From: Akebia trifoliata | Lineage: Eukaryota; Streptophyta; Magnoliopsida; Ranunculales; Lardizabalaceae | Assembly: GCA_017979445.1 (NCBI GenBank) | Contig: CM030706.1 | Span: 12,696,967-12,760,966 of the forward strand | Length of the DNA: 64,000 nt | Reading direction: 5' to 3' | In this document: positions 11,564 through 24,280 of the stretch, piece after piece | Position numbering within the stretch: position 1 is the stretch's first letter | How the letters are laid out: each line of letters starts with the position of its first letter | Program-made: the position numbers and the translations under genes | The notes under the pieces: generated by a model | The model's input: the letters and a program-made list of their open reading frames with translations, nothing else | What the model was told of the DNA's origin: nothing | Database searches by the model: none

Positions 11564-13740
11564 GCAGTATGAAACAAAACTATATTGATCTTCATTTCTA
11601 CGTATCATATGATTGATTGTTCATCGCTTTATTGTTGCTTAATGATTATGTTTTCATGCTTGTTTTACAATTTTCTCCAGTTTTAGTGAATTTCCACAAT
11701 ATTTCCATAATAATTGTTTTGCTTTACGTACTTATCTAAATATTTTATAAAATATTCCATTTTCAAGCTGACCAAAACAGGCATTGAGACCCAAATTCAA
11801 TACCAAGAAAGCAACCAATAAATGGTATTAATGGGAATTAACTCCTTTGACAAATTATGAATTAGTGAAATTTAAAATAATAGTTATCATACTGGACAAG
11901 CATCATGCACCTAAAAGTATTTTGTGTCATGCGTCAGATTTTGGGACCCGCAACTTGGTCTATGGCCCGACCTATGACCCTAAACCCAGGGGTGAGATGA
12001 AATGAAGTCCAGTAACCCTCCAAGAGTCAACTCTCCCTACTGACTCGATTAGACATCACCTCAGCTAAACTCACCCAATTATTTACAACACTGACAAGTT
12101 AGACATATTTCCAATGAAAAAAATCACATCTCACTTATATTGAAACGATTTCTGAGGGATCATACTAATTCAAAAAAAGGACTCGATGATCCATTGAAGA
12201 AAAATATATATTTACAAGAACTAGTTGGTTTTGTATTTCAAAAATGAACAAGAAAACTATTGGGCTTCCATGGATTGGAACTCAATAAATATTAATTTGT
12301 CTTTGGGAATTTCTACCCAATTCGTTATTTATTGAAATTGAAAGTTGAACTTTACAGAAAGCTAAGGAAGGGAATAATTTAGGAAAACTAATAAAAAGAT
12401 TATATTGAAGTTTTAGTTCCTAAAAAGAGAGAAAATTATAGATTGTACTGAAATTGTTTTGTTGTTGTCCCCACTGATAGATTGCATGGTAAAAATCACT
12501 ATAAATTTCATATATATGAAAATAATGAGACACCAATTTCTGATGAAAGTTAACTGTCAAACTTTATTCCATATAAAAATCATGGTTAGATTTAAAGAGA
12601 AACCTAAAGCAATTGTCTCTATAAAACAGTATATCAGGTTTACGATTAAGGAAAATTAAAGAAAGAATTCTACGAATTAGTTGGATTTAATACTACTGAC
12701 ACTTTTAGCACCCAAACTGAGTATAATCAAGACAACAACAATGTTAAAATAAACTAAAATATCTTTGTGGTAGTATTTCCCCTATCCCTCGTAAACTCAA
12801 TCACAAATCAACTAAGCCTAAAAATCAAATCTAATTTACTAATTTTTTTACTAACCAAATCAACCATCAATTTATAATTTACTTCAATGAAAATAACAAA
12901 AATTAAACTAAATCAGAAAATTTTAATTTACTGGGTTGTCATTGTTGTTCTTTGTATTTGCTTCATTTTATCATATTTTTGGTTTTACACTCTCTTTCAA
13001 AATTAGAGAAAAATTTGTGGCAAAAAGGAGTGAATCCAACCCTCTCATTCCATTATTTGATTTCGTTATGTTTGGTAACTAATTGTGCCCATTTCCTAAA
13101 TACGTAAAATGCGATAAAAGCTATCCGTTGTTTGGCTTGCAGGGTTTTTGTGGGAGTTTAAGCCTTATAATCAATTCGATTTACAGTATAATCTGTAATA
13201 AAAAGAACCCCCCAACTCGATTTATAATAAAATCAGTAATAAAAAGAAACAAATTAAAAATCGATACCTTAATTGGTTGTTAATGGTCGAGAACAAGGGA
13301 CGAGATCAGCTGTTTACTGTTAGGGCTTTTTGTTTGTAATGAGACAAGATATGCCGACAGTCGATAGTTTTGGCAAACTTGCTAGAGATGATGAGAAACA
13401 TAAAACGTTTCTCGATTTCTTATAATTGAGGGAAAGATGAGATAGGGGAGAAGGGATCTTGACTGTCGATCGTTTGGGCGAAGCACTTGAAGGAGATGAA
13501 GTTGAGACAACTGAGAAGGTATGCGACAGTTGATCGATTACGATTTCTAGGTTATAATTTAGGTAAAAATTCAATTAAAGATGAGGGGCATTTAGGTAAT
13601 TGTATATGAACTATTTTTAGGAAGTTAGCTTCGCGCAAGAGCCCAACAAAGAAAACGGGCACGGGGCGACTCTTAAAAAGAGCCATATTTTGATTTTTTT
13701 TTAAATCGAATAGAGTTAAAAAAAGTCGAAACGAACATGC
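11564..13740. other. AT-rich spacer, no gene recognised
   Basis: Low-GC sequence with only short isolated frames (12459-12659, 13083-13283, 13320-13574) that lack recognisable motifs. A somewhat GC-richer patch at 11930-12070 may be old LTR debris. Nothing else is supported. Confidence 0.45.
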
Positions 13741-14140
13741 CCTAAGTGTCCATAAGACAAAATGTACAAAGAGAACCTTATTGAAAAATGTTGATCATAA
13801 GATAAAATGTACAAAGAGAACCTTATTGAAAAATGTTGATCTTTTTATTACATTAGAAGTGTCCATATAAATCTTTTTGATATAAGCGGGTTTTTAATGA
13901 ATTTTATGTCAAAATGATGACATTATATTTATTCATTGTATTCAAGTGTCCATATAAAATCAAATGTAAATTGTACATATGAAATCATTTTGATATAATT
14001 TATTTTTTATGAATTTAATGTCAGGAGGATCCTTCCAACATTATATATAATACATTCTGATATAATGTCAAAAGGATCCTTTTGACATTATATTTAAAAC
14101 ATTATACACAAGTGTCCATAGGATGAATGTACAAAAGAAT
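13741..14140. repeat. Diverged repeat cluster with a 34-bp perfect palindrome
   Basis: A 45-base segment containing ACAAAATGTACAAAGAGAAC is duplicated back to back near 13750 and 13796. The phrase AGTGTCCATA recurs near 13746, 13858, 13946 and 14111. At 14060-14093 lies a perfect 34-bp palindrome centred on GGATCC with arms ATATAATGTCAAAAGGA; a decayed relative, GTCAGGAGGATCCTTCC, lies just upstream near 14021. This could be the core of a small palindromic MITE, but no target duplication was identified. Confidence 0.6.
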
Positions 14141-14639
14141 CATATATTTATAAAACATATCATGAATTTATTTTTTCCTAAAACATGACAATAATGAAAA
14201 TTACAATCATTATATGGTTGTGGTCAAGTTTAAATTTTCTTAACATCTATAGATAAATATGACACTAATTGTAGATATTACTAAGTATATGAAATAACTA
14301 TGCTTTATCAATATTTAAGGTTACATTGTATTGTTTATTAAATTAATTAATTATTTTTTATTGGTCTACATTAGGTCAATCATGTTGCAAATTGTCTTTC
14401 ATGTACATTGACGTGGTATGTTATCCTATTTTTATGATATTAAATTATATATTTTTGTACATTTTGAAAAATAAGATGACATATCTTAATATTTGTTTCA
14501 AGCACGTGTTATGTGTAACGCAAAAAGATTTGGCCAATTATTCTCAAATAATCAATGTGATAAATAACAATGCAATGATCAGTGTGATGACTAAGATTTT
14601 GGTAAAATTCACAAAATAAGTTAGGGTTTTGAGAAGGTG
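14141..14639. other. AT-rich spacer
   Basis: No feature recognised apart from one short chance frame at 14392-14619. Confidence 0.4.
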
Positions 14640-14699
14640 GGAGAGGGTTTGGTAAAGTTTGAGATTGAAGAGGGGTAATAAGTCTTTTTTAAGAAATTT

Positions 14700-15640
14700 T
14701 TTGAAATGCTATACTAAGGGTCATCTCGAGACTTGTGAATTATTGATTGGATCTGGGATGACCAGGGATGGGTTGACTCGAAAGTAGAGGTTGAATAGGA
14801 ACAACGGCGACAGTAAATGTGTTGGCTAGGTGGAGTTGATTGGTACTAGGTTTATGTTTGTTAAATGACCTTTTGCCTTTGTTATCTAAAGAGTTGATAA
14901 GAATCTAGAGGTAAATGCATCCTTAAGTTGACTTTCAACTTGTAGTAGGGACTCAAATGTGGGGAGGCATTGAGTTACGAGGTGTTAGGCATAACCTTGA
15001 GTGAGGTTCTTTAGAACAATGACAATTTGCTCCTTTTCCGAGGGCCTCTCCCATATTTGTGCAACCTTAGCCCTCTAACAACTAATGAAATCAGTGAAAA
15101 ATTCTTTGTTCTTCCGTTTTGTTATTTCTAAATCTCTTTGAGAAGTCTTAATTTCTGTGATATACTTGTATTGACACCAAAATAATTTTGACATGTCTAT
15201 CCTTGCTTTAATTAACGATGGATCTTGAGATATTAGCTAGCGCAACGTTGAGCTAGACAAACTGCGTTGAAAGAGTAATGCCATTTATTTATCATTGAGT
15301 CCCAAAAGTTGCATATTGCTCATATAAACCTTTAGGTGTGTCCTCTCATAAGCTACACCATTGGATTTGTCCATTTTTAGCATTACGAAGTTGCCAAGCA
15401 AACGGGCCTTAGGGATGAGATTTAGTACCTCAATGCGTACTACAACTTCGTCAATCCATTTGATATTTTTCAGAGCTATTGCCAACTAAGTCATTCGGTT
15501 GGATAGCAAAGGATTTTCAATTAGAGGTTCTTCTTCGTCGTCAAGTGCAATTACGACTACTTCATCATATTGATTTTTTGCTTTCATACCCTTCAATTCA
15601 GTAAAGAGGGTTTTCACTCACTTTTGAGGACATTTTTAGC
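14700..15640 (-). pseudogene. Ogre/Tat-type gag capsid remnant
   Basis: On the minus strand 15485-15285 reads KSNGVAYERTHLKVYMSNM, corresponding to the start of the gypsy capsid, where PxxHLxxYxxxM is usual. Continuing to about 14900 in shifting frames are pieces matching the rest of the retrotransposon capsid: an LQTRR-like TSQRDLEIT segment, KNKEFFTDFI, VAQIWERPSEKEQIV and a C-terminal piece. Several stops and frameshifts separate them. After this the sequence becomes unrecognisable toward 14640. Confidence 0.6.
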
Positions 15641-16129
15641 ACTACAGTATTTCTTTTCATGTTATTTATGTTTGTGGAAAAGGTTGCCAGGATCTTACAG
15701 ATCTCTGTGAGTTCAAATTATGAGGTCATTCTTGACTGTGTGCTTGATGTTAGTATTCATGTTAACCGATTGGACTTATGATCCCAACTAGGTAGTGGAT
15801 GCTTAAGTTTTAAAGCAATGGTAACCTGAAATCCCATCAAAGGTAATTTTTCATGTCAGGGTTTTTTTCTTGATAACATTCAATTGATTAGTCCCCTAGT
15901 TAATGACTGATGAGCCATACCGATCAAAAGATATTAGATGAAGATAAATTGTTGATCAAGAATCATTCGAAAAGCTTGAACCTTAATGGAGGGTACATCA
16001 ACTATTAAATTTTATTAAATTTTCTTAAATGACTTGGCATAAAACAATTTAAAGGAAAACTACTCTAAAAAGAAAATAAAATGAGGAGACTCTCCTCTTT
16101 TAAAGAAAATGTTGAATCGATCTAAAATT

Positions 16130-16870
16130 GCTACTAACTCCTAGCCTATGCATGCCTTGAATTCTTCTTTCGCTTCTTAGGTACCGACTTGATTTTTTAT
16201 CCTGTTATCACTAGATAATCCCATGCAATCGCTATGTGATATACCAATTGAGCAGTCAATCCAGGGACAGGGTGTCTTTGTCAAGGGTAAACGAGTGTCA
16301 TTGAGGGAAGTCCCATCTATCTCGATATCATTCCTTGGTCACAAAAGAACATATCCAAGAATCCCATGAGTGCCATGTAATTGTATTCACCTAAAATGAG
16401 GAAAGTGTATTCATCTGTTCCCCTTACTGATTTTTTTAGTTGATATCTTATTTGGTAAGAGTGTGAATACAATCTTTCCAATCATCTATAGTTACGAAGT
16501 TTACCTATACATCTATGTTTGAGAGCTTGTCCCACTTACTTTTCTTAATCTGAGGAAACTTTACAATGCGAAATCCGATGCATAACCATAGGTAGAGTAC
16601 ATACGGACTTCCTCAAAATCCTCATTTCTCATGTCTATGCACGTTTGATATCCCATCAAATCTTTCGGCGAGTATCATGGGAATTGGGTTTTCCTTGTTC
16701 CAAAGTTCTTCAATCAAGTCTACAAAAAATATGGTAGGACTTGTCCCATTCTGAATGACACCATGTAGCATTTTGATAACACTGTTAAACATAAGGTGAA
16801 GTCTTGGACTTTTATCTAAGGTTCTGGGGCTAAATCCCAAGGGTTCTCATGCACAGGAGTTTGATGATCA
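16130..16870 (-). pseudogene. ORF1-like remnant upstream of gag (DUF7745-like)
   Basis: The longest open piece is 16840-16622 (72 codons). It contains LMFNSVIKMLHGVI and a stretch around NPIPMILAERFDGI that resembles the domain often annotated DUF7745 in ORF1 of Ogre-type elements, including the NPxPxxLAxxY/F motif. Below it, in other frames, further fragments follow the same domain order, including LPLTKTPCPGL and a basic end KKSVPRKRKKN. Its function in these elements is unknown. Similarity is from memory of the family and the reading frame is broken, so the call is moderate. Confidence 0.5.
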
Positions 16871-18196
16871 TCAAGAAGCCAATTCATTTTCAATGATCCA
16901 TTCTTGATGAACCTTATTAATTTCTTTGCCTTAATCCCCAACACTTTTGTGAGTTATTTTGTAAACTCATTTCGTAATGATGGTCTGATCATTGGTCCCG
17001 ATGTGTTTATCCTCATAAAACTGCAAAAATCTTCATGTGTTGGGCACAATTTTACTGACCCAAAGTGGAACACATGATGAGTAAGGTCCCCAAAAGTCAT
17101 CTCGGCTTATAAAAGATTCCTATCAATATTTATTGTCGTAAGAGAGAATGCACTCCAAAGTCCGTATATGCCAAAGTTTTACTTTTCTACAGCAGTAAAC
17201 AAGTGAAAAACCCATTTGATACATAATCTCATAAAACTGTAAGCGATCTGAAAGGATCACCATATTCTATTACATTATGACAAAAGTCTAAGTCATTTTA
17301 ATTGATTCATACTCAATGAAAAATTGATTACGTTATGATAATCATGAAATATTGTGTCTATTAGATTAAATTGACCGATATGAAATGCTTGGGACTGTGC
17401 ACCCAGTTAAACTAAATTTGGGCCATTTCGGCCTAATGGATCATAATAATTTATCTAGGTGATTTCATCTAATATGCCTTAAGCTAATTGTTCAATCGGT
17501 TAATGTGCCAACCCATGAGATCCATTCACCAATTGAGCCAACTAGTTTTAGTAGTATTGTCCAGTATGTCTCATCAATTAAGTTTGTTGGGTTGGACCAG
17601 TATTGCGGGTTCGATTTGAATGGTGTGGACTAGTCTACTCACTTACTTTTTGGTTGGATTGAAAGAATACAACTCGGGAACACACATAATTGATTTAGGT
17701 CATGGCTTATTAGGATTGCACCTAGGTCTGAATTTCTAATCTCATTACATGATTTAGGTTATGATAAAACTTAGGTCAGTTCAGCCTGGTACACTGATAT
17801 ACATCCTAATTTCACCTGGTTAGACTGTACGTGGTGCTCTAACTTAATATACCTGAAGGTATTGAACTAAAGTTGTAGCGTTTACATGAGTTACCCGTGT
17901 ATTGAGGGACCAGGTTGGCTATGTTCTAGCTATGGGACTATTGAGAGGCAAAGTACGATGGAAACATGTATGTGTATGCTCGTGAGTGTGTGCAAAGGGA
18001 GGGGGTGCGTCTAAGGCATTTTCGTGAATCATGAGCATATAAGCATAATCATCACAAAAATAATTAGAAAAGAGTAGAAAGAATGGACAAAGAAAAAACT
18101 AGTCTAGACTAAAGTCTTCTTAGGTCAATTGGATTGATCCAAATAAAAGTCAACTAAGGAAAGGTCTTTGATCGAGTCAAACTTGACTTGAAAATT
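16871..18196 (-). other. Leader region of the Ogre-like element
   Basis: Non-coding stretch between primer site and ORF1 remnant. Its 17590-18050 part is recognisably similar to 7600-8400 in the first gypsy element, which ties the two elements to related lineages. Confidence 0.5.
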
Positions 18197-18218
18197 ACCC
18201 AGTGGAGTTGCCACTAAG

Positions 18219-21200
18219 TGCCTCAGACACTTTTTTATACTGATGATCAAACGTAGAATAAATTGGAGGACTACCTAGGAATTGGGGAGTCGCCACCTAG
18301 TTTAAGTCTAGGAACCAAAAGATAACTCAAAAATGGATCCGAAGTGATTCACGAGTAAGAGACATGGGCAAGGGGTCGAGTTACAAATTTTGAAAGGTAT
18401 TAAGCACCGAATCTGCCCGATTGAGGTGATTGTTATTTATTACAATCCAAGATTATCTTATGGTCAAAGAGTGAAGATTACAGTCAACCTAATGTCAAAA
18501 TACTCCTAAGTCTACAAGAGAAGATTAAAGTCAAGATCATCTATGGTCAAAGGTCAATTATGATTATCACTTTATGTCGAATTGGGTAATCAAACCCTAA
18601 GGTTATAATTTTCAAGTAATTCAATTAAACCCACATAATACGCATTAAGAAACTGATTTTGCAAATTAATTGAATCATAATGCACATAAATCAACAAGTC
18701 AATTTATTAGCCAAAGATAAAATCAATTTGAGTACCGCATAAAAAATTTGATGAGTTAACTTGGTCAATGTTTATCAAATTTTTTCATATTTAGATTCTA
18801 CTAAAATAACGAGTCAACTTGATTTTTAGACAAATCTATTGAAATCCATAGACTAATCTTTGAATAGGTGAGTTGGATTTTTTAAGATAAATCAACCTTC
18901 AAAATTCTCATATGCCAAAAAAAATATTGATTAGTCAGCTTATTGAATAAAAAAATGATTTTCTATGCATTTTATGTTTGAAGGAAATATTTCGAGACAC
19001 CAAACTCAAAATTTTTTGAAAATAAATTCAATCCTCTCACAAAGAAGATCGTTCGAATTTTGATCAAAACATCCACATCAAATCATAGGTGTACCCATTG
19101 AATAACAATTTAAAAAAAATCTACTTACCTTGTTTGTGATATATGTGAGAGCACTCTTGACGGCATTGATCATCATGATTTCCTTCAAAGTAATGAATAA
19201 TCCCTCGTGAAGTTTGAGCTTTGAAGGTTATGAGAGTAAGTAAGAGCTGAGAATAGGGGTCTTGAATGTAAATCTGAGCTGAGTGAAAGAGATGGATAAG
19301 GTGAATGATGTGGCTTCTATACATGAGTAAATGTGAAGTGAGTGACTTGGTTGGCTTGAAAACTGAGAGGGTGAGGTGAGATTGTGAATATGAAAATGAT
19401 GAGGGTTAGGGTATGCTATTGGGAGTGAAAAATCGAGTGGGTGAGGTGAGTGACTTGAGCATGAAAACAATGAGTGGGGTGTGTTGTTGGGGTGAAAAAT
19501 TGAGAGGGTAAGGGGTTGAGTTGTGAAGGTTTGAGTCGAGAGGGTCTATGAGAAGGGGTTGTGACCTTGAAAATCGAGATGGAGAATGGTGGGTGCAATT
19601 GCAATGAAAACGGAGGAGATGAATGAGTTTTTGTGGTATCGTGTGTCTATTGTGATGAGGTCAAAGGAAGAAGACGAAGATGATGAATAAATTGTGTGGG
19701 TGCTATGATGATAAATGGAATGAAGTCGTGAGGTGTTGGTAACAGCTTGAAAAAGAAGTAAGTTCTTTTTTTTTTTCTGTTGCTTTAGATTTTGTCGTTC
19801 ATCGTTAATGTGGATGACTGTCCTTTTATAGAAGAAGTGTAGTCCTTGAAGGACTCTCTCTTTTAGATTTCCTTCTTTACTTGTGATTTATGTGAGAAGA
19901 ATCTAACGAATTTTGAGAGAATCCTCACAATTGGGTATCCTATTAACATATAAGTTAAATCTTGAATTGTTTAATTTATTCTTTTGTGTAAAATCCTAGA
20001 TTTTATTACTTAGCCGAATTACTCGAATAGTGTAAAATAGGTTATGATCTCATAGATCTCAACAATTTTGCATTACCCCTCCCCTAATTTCGATAGGTTG
20101 AGATTTACCCCTATTGATCGGTTGATGATTTACAATTGATGATTAACGATTTAATTTATGATGGGTTTGATTGTTTTAAAATTTTCATTCTTTATTTCTA
20201 TTGGTTGATCAAAATTAATTCACAGGTGAAAAATTATTGAAAATGGTTGGTTAGAATTAAATGATTTGATTGGTTGATTAGTTTGATCTATACGATTAAT
20301 TATTCATTTCGATTGGTGATTGATAATTGATGATTGGCTAATTTAAAAATAAAATTGATTAGAGTCTTAATTCGTTGACTAGCGATCAATTCAGATTTTG
20401 AAAATTAATTTGATATTGATTAGTTTGTGATTGATTTGATTGGTCAAAATTTTAACCTTAGATTAAATGTTTTGATTTTTATTTTAATTAGTTTTCTTCG
20501 CCATTTCAATTTTCAAATTAATGTTTTGATTAAAGTTTCAATTTTTTGATTACGATTTAAATTCCATTATTTCATACGATCGAGGATTTTTACTTTACAT
20601 GGTATAATTTGTCATTTTATATGACGATGGATGCATGAAAATCATCATTTTATGTGAAAATTTCTTCATCTTAAGCGTAGGAGATCTCTAGGTTTCGAAT
20701 ATTGTTGAAAGACTTAGTTTTGTCCTGGAATCATGTTTTTCTAACGAATCAAGGTTTTTAAGTAAGAGTCAAATGTCAGGGGTATTTTGGTCATGTAAAA
20801 CCCCGAATTTTCAATTCGTATCTCGAGAAAAAAATAAATAGTAAAATTTTAAGAAAATCTTGAAAGTGGGACTTAGGGTAAAATTGTAGGATTTACTTCT
20901 GGTCATTTTAATGGAATCTGACCTCACTATTAGATTCAAAATGATCGAAAAACATAGTTTAGCCTGTAAGCATGCTTAAATGCGAGTCCGAATATAAAAA
21001 TTGCAAAATCCTCGATTATTAGGTCGGACGAGGCTAAAATAGTGACTTATTGGTAGAGAAAGAATTATTAAGATTTAATCATACCATTGGGTTCGTAACG
21101 AAAAATTATTGAACATGGACTATTTATTTGTCATTTTTGGAGATCAGAAAGTCGAATTATCGTTAAAAACGAAAACGACATCAAGTTTAGGGGTCACCTC

Positions 21201-24200
21201 AGGCCAAAATGTAAATTTTTGATAGAGACATAATTTGTAGAAATTGACTATATTATTATATCTGGAACGAAAAATTAGGCGAAATAGAGTATTCATTTGT
21301 CAGTTTTGGAGTCCTGATGATCAAATTATTGTCGATCAAAATAATTGACAAAATACCGATTTTGTCCCAAGTTTTATATAAATAAAATTAAAATTTTTTT
21401 TTCTTAAAACTCATCTTCCCCAACGCGTCTATACTGCCGAGACATATAAAAACGAAAATTTTTTTTTTCTTTTCGATCTTCCACCTTAGATCTACGACAA
21501 ACGGTGCACCGTCGTCGATCGACGCAGAAGGGAGAAATGTCCGCAGCCTCATTCTCTACAAAACCCACCAAATTCCATCCGTTTTCTCATCTTTTTCACC
21601 TCGTATCTTCAAAAATTAGCCGTACGTATATACGAAAATTTCAAAACTTTGATCTCAGATTTCGTCCGTTTTTTGGTCAAACCGTCTTTCGACGCAGAAG
21701 GGAGAAACGTTCGCAGCCTCGACATCTACAAAATCCACCCAACCTTTTTTCGTTTCACTTTTTATTTCACCCGATATCGTAAAAAATCAGCTGTATTTAT
21801 ATACGGAAATTTCGAAAACTTCGACCTCGAATTTCATCGATTTCGGGGTCAAACCGTCCTCCGTCGCAGAAGGGATAAAGGACGACGGCGTCAAGATCTT
21901 CAAAACTACCAGGCCAGATTCAAAAATCAGCCACTTTGAAGTTCGGTCTGTCTTGATTTAAGTGCCGATCGTCTCGATTTCCGCCCACATGCTTCGATCA
22001 TTTTGCCTAGAGATTGTAAGGAACTCTCAATTTTTATTTGTAATCGTAGATTGTGAAAATTGCATTTAGGATTTTATCTGAAATTTTTTCATGTATTTCT
22101 AAAATATAGAATTCTTTTGTTATTTCAAAATTCACGTCAGAAATTGCATGTTTGATATGTTTAATTGTATTTTTTAACAAATTATATGTGGGTAGGATAT
22201 TTTAACGAGTTATTGCCATAAATTGGGTCTTGTGCTCTGCTCGGACCCCGTTTGATATGAAATTTGTATTCTTTTTAAATATTATTGATATAAATAAATT
22301 TTATAGTTTAAAAATGTGATTTAATATTCAATGAACTCATATTGAGTTGATGAATATCAGAAAATTGATATTTTATTGAAGAGATTGAAAATTGTAAAAA
22401 TCGAAAAAAGGGAAAAGGGTATGAAACGGTAAAATGTCAGAGTCACACCTGAGGGGTGATGTCTGCATTTTACATTGTTGTGTTGTGTGTAGGTTGGTGA
22501 ATAGATATCCAGGGATAATATTACTGATTGCATGTTTATTTACTTTCTGTTAGCGCGATGCGCTGTTTACGTTTCCGTTATGTTATTTATTTTAGGCTGG
22601 GTGGCCACACTTGCATGATAGGAAACTGGATATCCATTCTCAACCTTGTATTGTTAATTTCTGTTTTGTTTTCAAATGAAAATAATATATATAAGTAGCT
22701 ATTTTGTGAGCTATTAAAGAGTTTGTGAATGCCTGAAGGGATAGTGCGTCATATCATCCGGAGTGGTGTACTATCTTGGGATGTACGGTAGGGACCACCA
22801 AGCTCATAGGTGGTATGGGACGCGTATGAGAGTGGAGTCACAACTGGAATTCGGGTTATTCTTCTCTATCTTTACCAGTGAACTTGTAATGTAAATGTGG
22901 TCGTATACGAATGGTTTGTATATGTGGGAATCACATGCACGCCTGATAGGCATAGACAAAGATGATTAGTCAGTGATAACTAACAATCTATAGTAGTCGA
23001 ACGTTCTGACACATCGAAAAGAGACCCATTGCTTACGGTCACGTCAAACGCCCAGCCTGAGCCGGATAAATGGTCAACCAAACGTGGTAAGTGTAGCGAC
23101 CGGTCACAAAATTAGGAATTAAAAGCCAGAGAAGAATTGTAACATCATGTCCCGACTGTGAGCGATCCAGTCGTGAATCCCAACTTTCTAATTCCAATAC
23201 TCCACCATTGTGTATTATGTATCTGTTTCTTATTTTGATATATAAAATGAAATCCATGTTTATTATTTTCATTTGATCAATTAGATTTGTATAAAAAGAG
23301 AATATTATAGTGAGTACTGCTGATCGATGTAATGTGAGTTTTAAAATGTTTAGTTGTTCATCCCTGGCTATATGTACCAGTTAATCGTAGTTTCTTTTAT
23401 AAAATTTTGTATATTTTAAAATGATTTAGTATGCTTATTCGTTCATGTTAGAAGAGGTTATTGGCAGAAATTGTATTATTCCTTACTAGGTAACTATTGT
23501 TACTTACCCTTTCCTTCTCCATTTTTTTAGTTTCAGATCCGAAACTTAGCGATGCAGGTGTAGAACATGAGTGAGAATCATCTGGTGGGTCAGATAGACA
23601 GCTAGAGTCCGTCACTTGGTGAGTATTGGGGTTATACCCATAGTGGTATTTAATTGTCCAACAGTATTATAGATTTTGTTCTGAGCGTTAGGATTTTTGT
23701 TAGAGTGAGAAATAATTATATAATCCTGTATTCTGCTTATTCTTCCGCACTCTGATCTTTCGTACGTTAGTAGACGTATACAGGCTTCCGCTAGTATTCT
23801 ATTTTATGTGAATATATGTAGGATTGTATATCGTTTATCAGATGCAGGTTATACGCCTTGGAATGCTAACATAAACAGAGGAGATCATGCCGAAATTTCG
23901 AGGTGCCACCTAGTACCTCTTGATCTGACATGAGGATTTGTGTTAATGTTCGGCGGGGCGCCACAGGTCAATTTGTCAATATGTGTGAATTTCAACAAGA
24001 GATTTCTTTTGGTCATAATATGATCATTTCTTAGACTTAAGATCTCATTTTCCTAGCATTGCAAGATTTCTAGGTTATCGAAACGTGTAATGTTCTTATA
24101 CGTATGTAATTTTTATGTTAAGTGTGCCGAGAAGAGAGAAAATGAAATCATAGAAAAACTTTGAAGGTTAGGAAAGAATTGAAGAAAATCGAAAAAGTGC

Positions 24201-24280
24201 CTCTCACAAGCTTTTAAGGATCCATAACAATTCGGTGACGAGTTTGTCGGATCAACTGAACGCAAAATGGGGTGTCTACA
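18219..24280 (-). repeat. 5' LTR of the Ogre-like element, split by a solo LTR
   Basis: Plus-strand limits are TGCCTCAGACAC (18219) and GGGGTGTCTACA (24280). Subtracting the nested insertion and one target duplication leaves about 2.9 kb, a credible length for Ogre LTRs. The segment near 18270-18420 (GGGAGTCGCCACCTAG, then GGTATTAAGCACC) parallels the equivalent part of the first gypsy LTR. Short minus frames at 19121-19604 are G/T-biased LTR sequence, not genes. Confidence 0.72.
20794..23965 (+). mobile_element. Solo LTR, 3.17 kb, nested insertion
   Basis: It starts TGTAAAACCCCG and ends GGGGCGCCACA (TG...CA), with identical 5-bp flanks GGTCA at 20789-20793 and 23966-23970. No internal region or second LTR is present, as expected after LTR-LTR recombination. 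It lies inside the LTR of the Ogre-like element and is therefore younger. Inside, 21515-21940 holds about 2.5 imperfect ~170-bp units marked by CGACGCAGAAGGGAGAAA near 21521 and 21690 and a variant near 21863; the open frames there follow these units. Confidence 0.88.

Larger units (their letters stand above)
14640..24280 (-). mobile_element. Truncated Ogre-like Ty3/gypsy element (LTR, ORF1-like, partial gag)
   Basis: In minus orientation the order is LTR (24280 down to 18219, enlarged by a nested solo LTR), a primer-type site TGGCAACTCCACTGGG at 18212-18197, a long leader, an ORF1-like remnant (about 16870-16130) and a gag remnant (about 15640-14700). No pol and no second LTR were found below 14640, so the element is broken inside or just after gag. 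The LTR start TGTAGACACCCCATTTT matches that of the first gypsy element. An extra ORF before gag and a TGGCRACTCC primer site are hallmarks of Ogre/Tat elements. Confidence 0.72.

Noticed and set aside
13320..13574. 84-codon minus frame as a small gene
   Set aside because: Low-complexity Ser-rich translation, no motif and no neighbouring exon.
19121..19604. Three overlapping minus frames rich in Ser, His and Pro
   Set aside because: They come from G/T-rich LTR sequence of the Ogre-like element; three frames open together suggests composition rather than coding.
21504..21939. Two plus-strand frames of 92-96 codons in the solo LTR
   Set aside because: They follow ~170-bp LTR repeats and lack any recognised motif.
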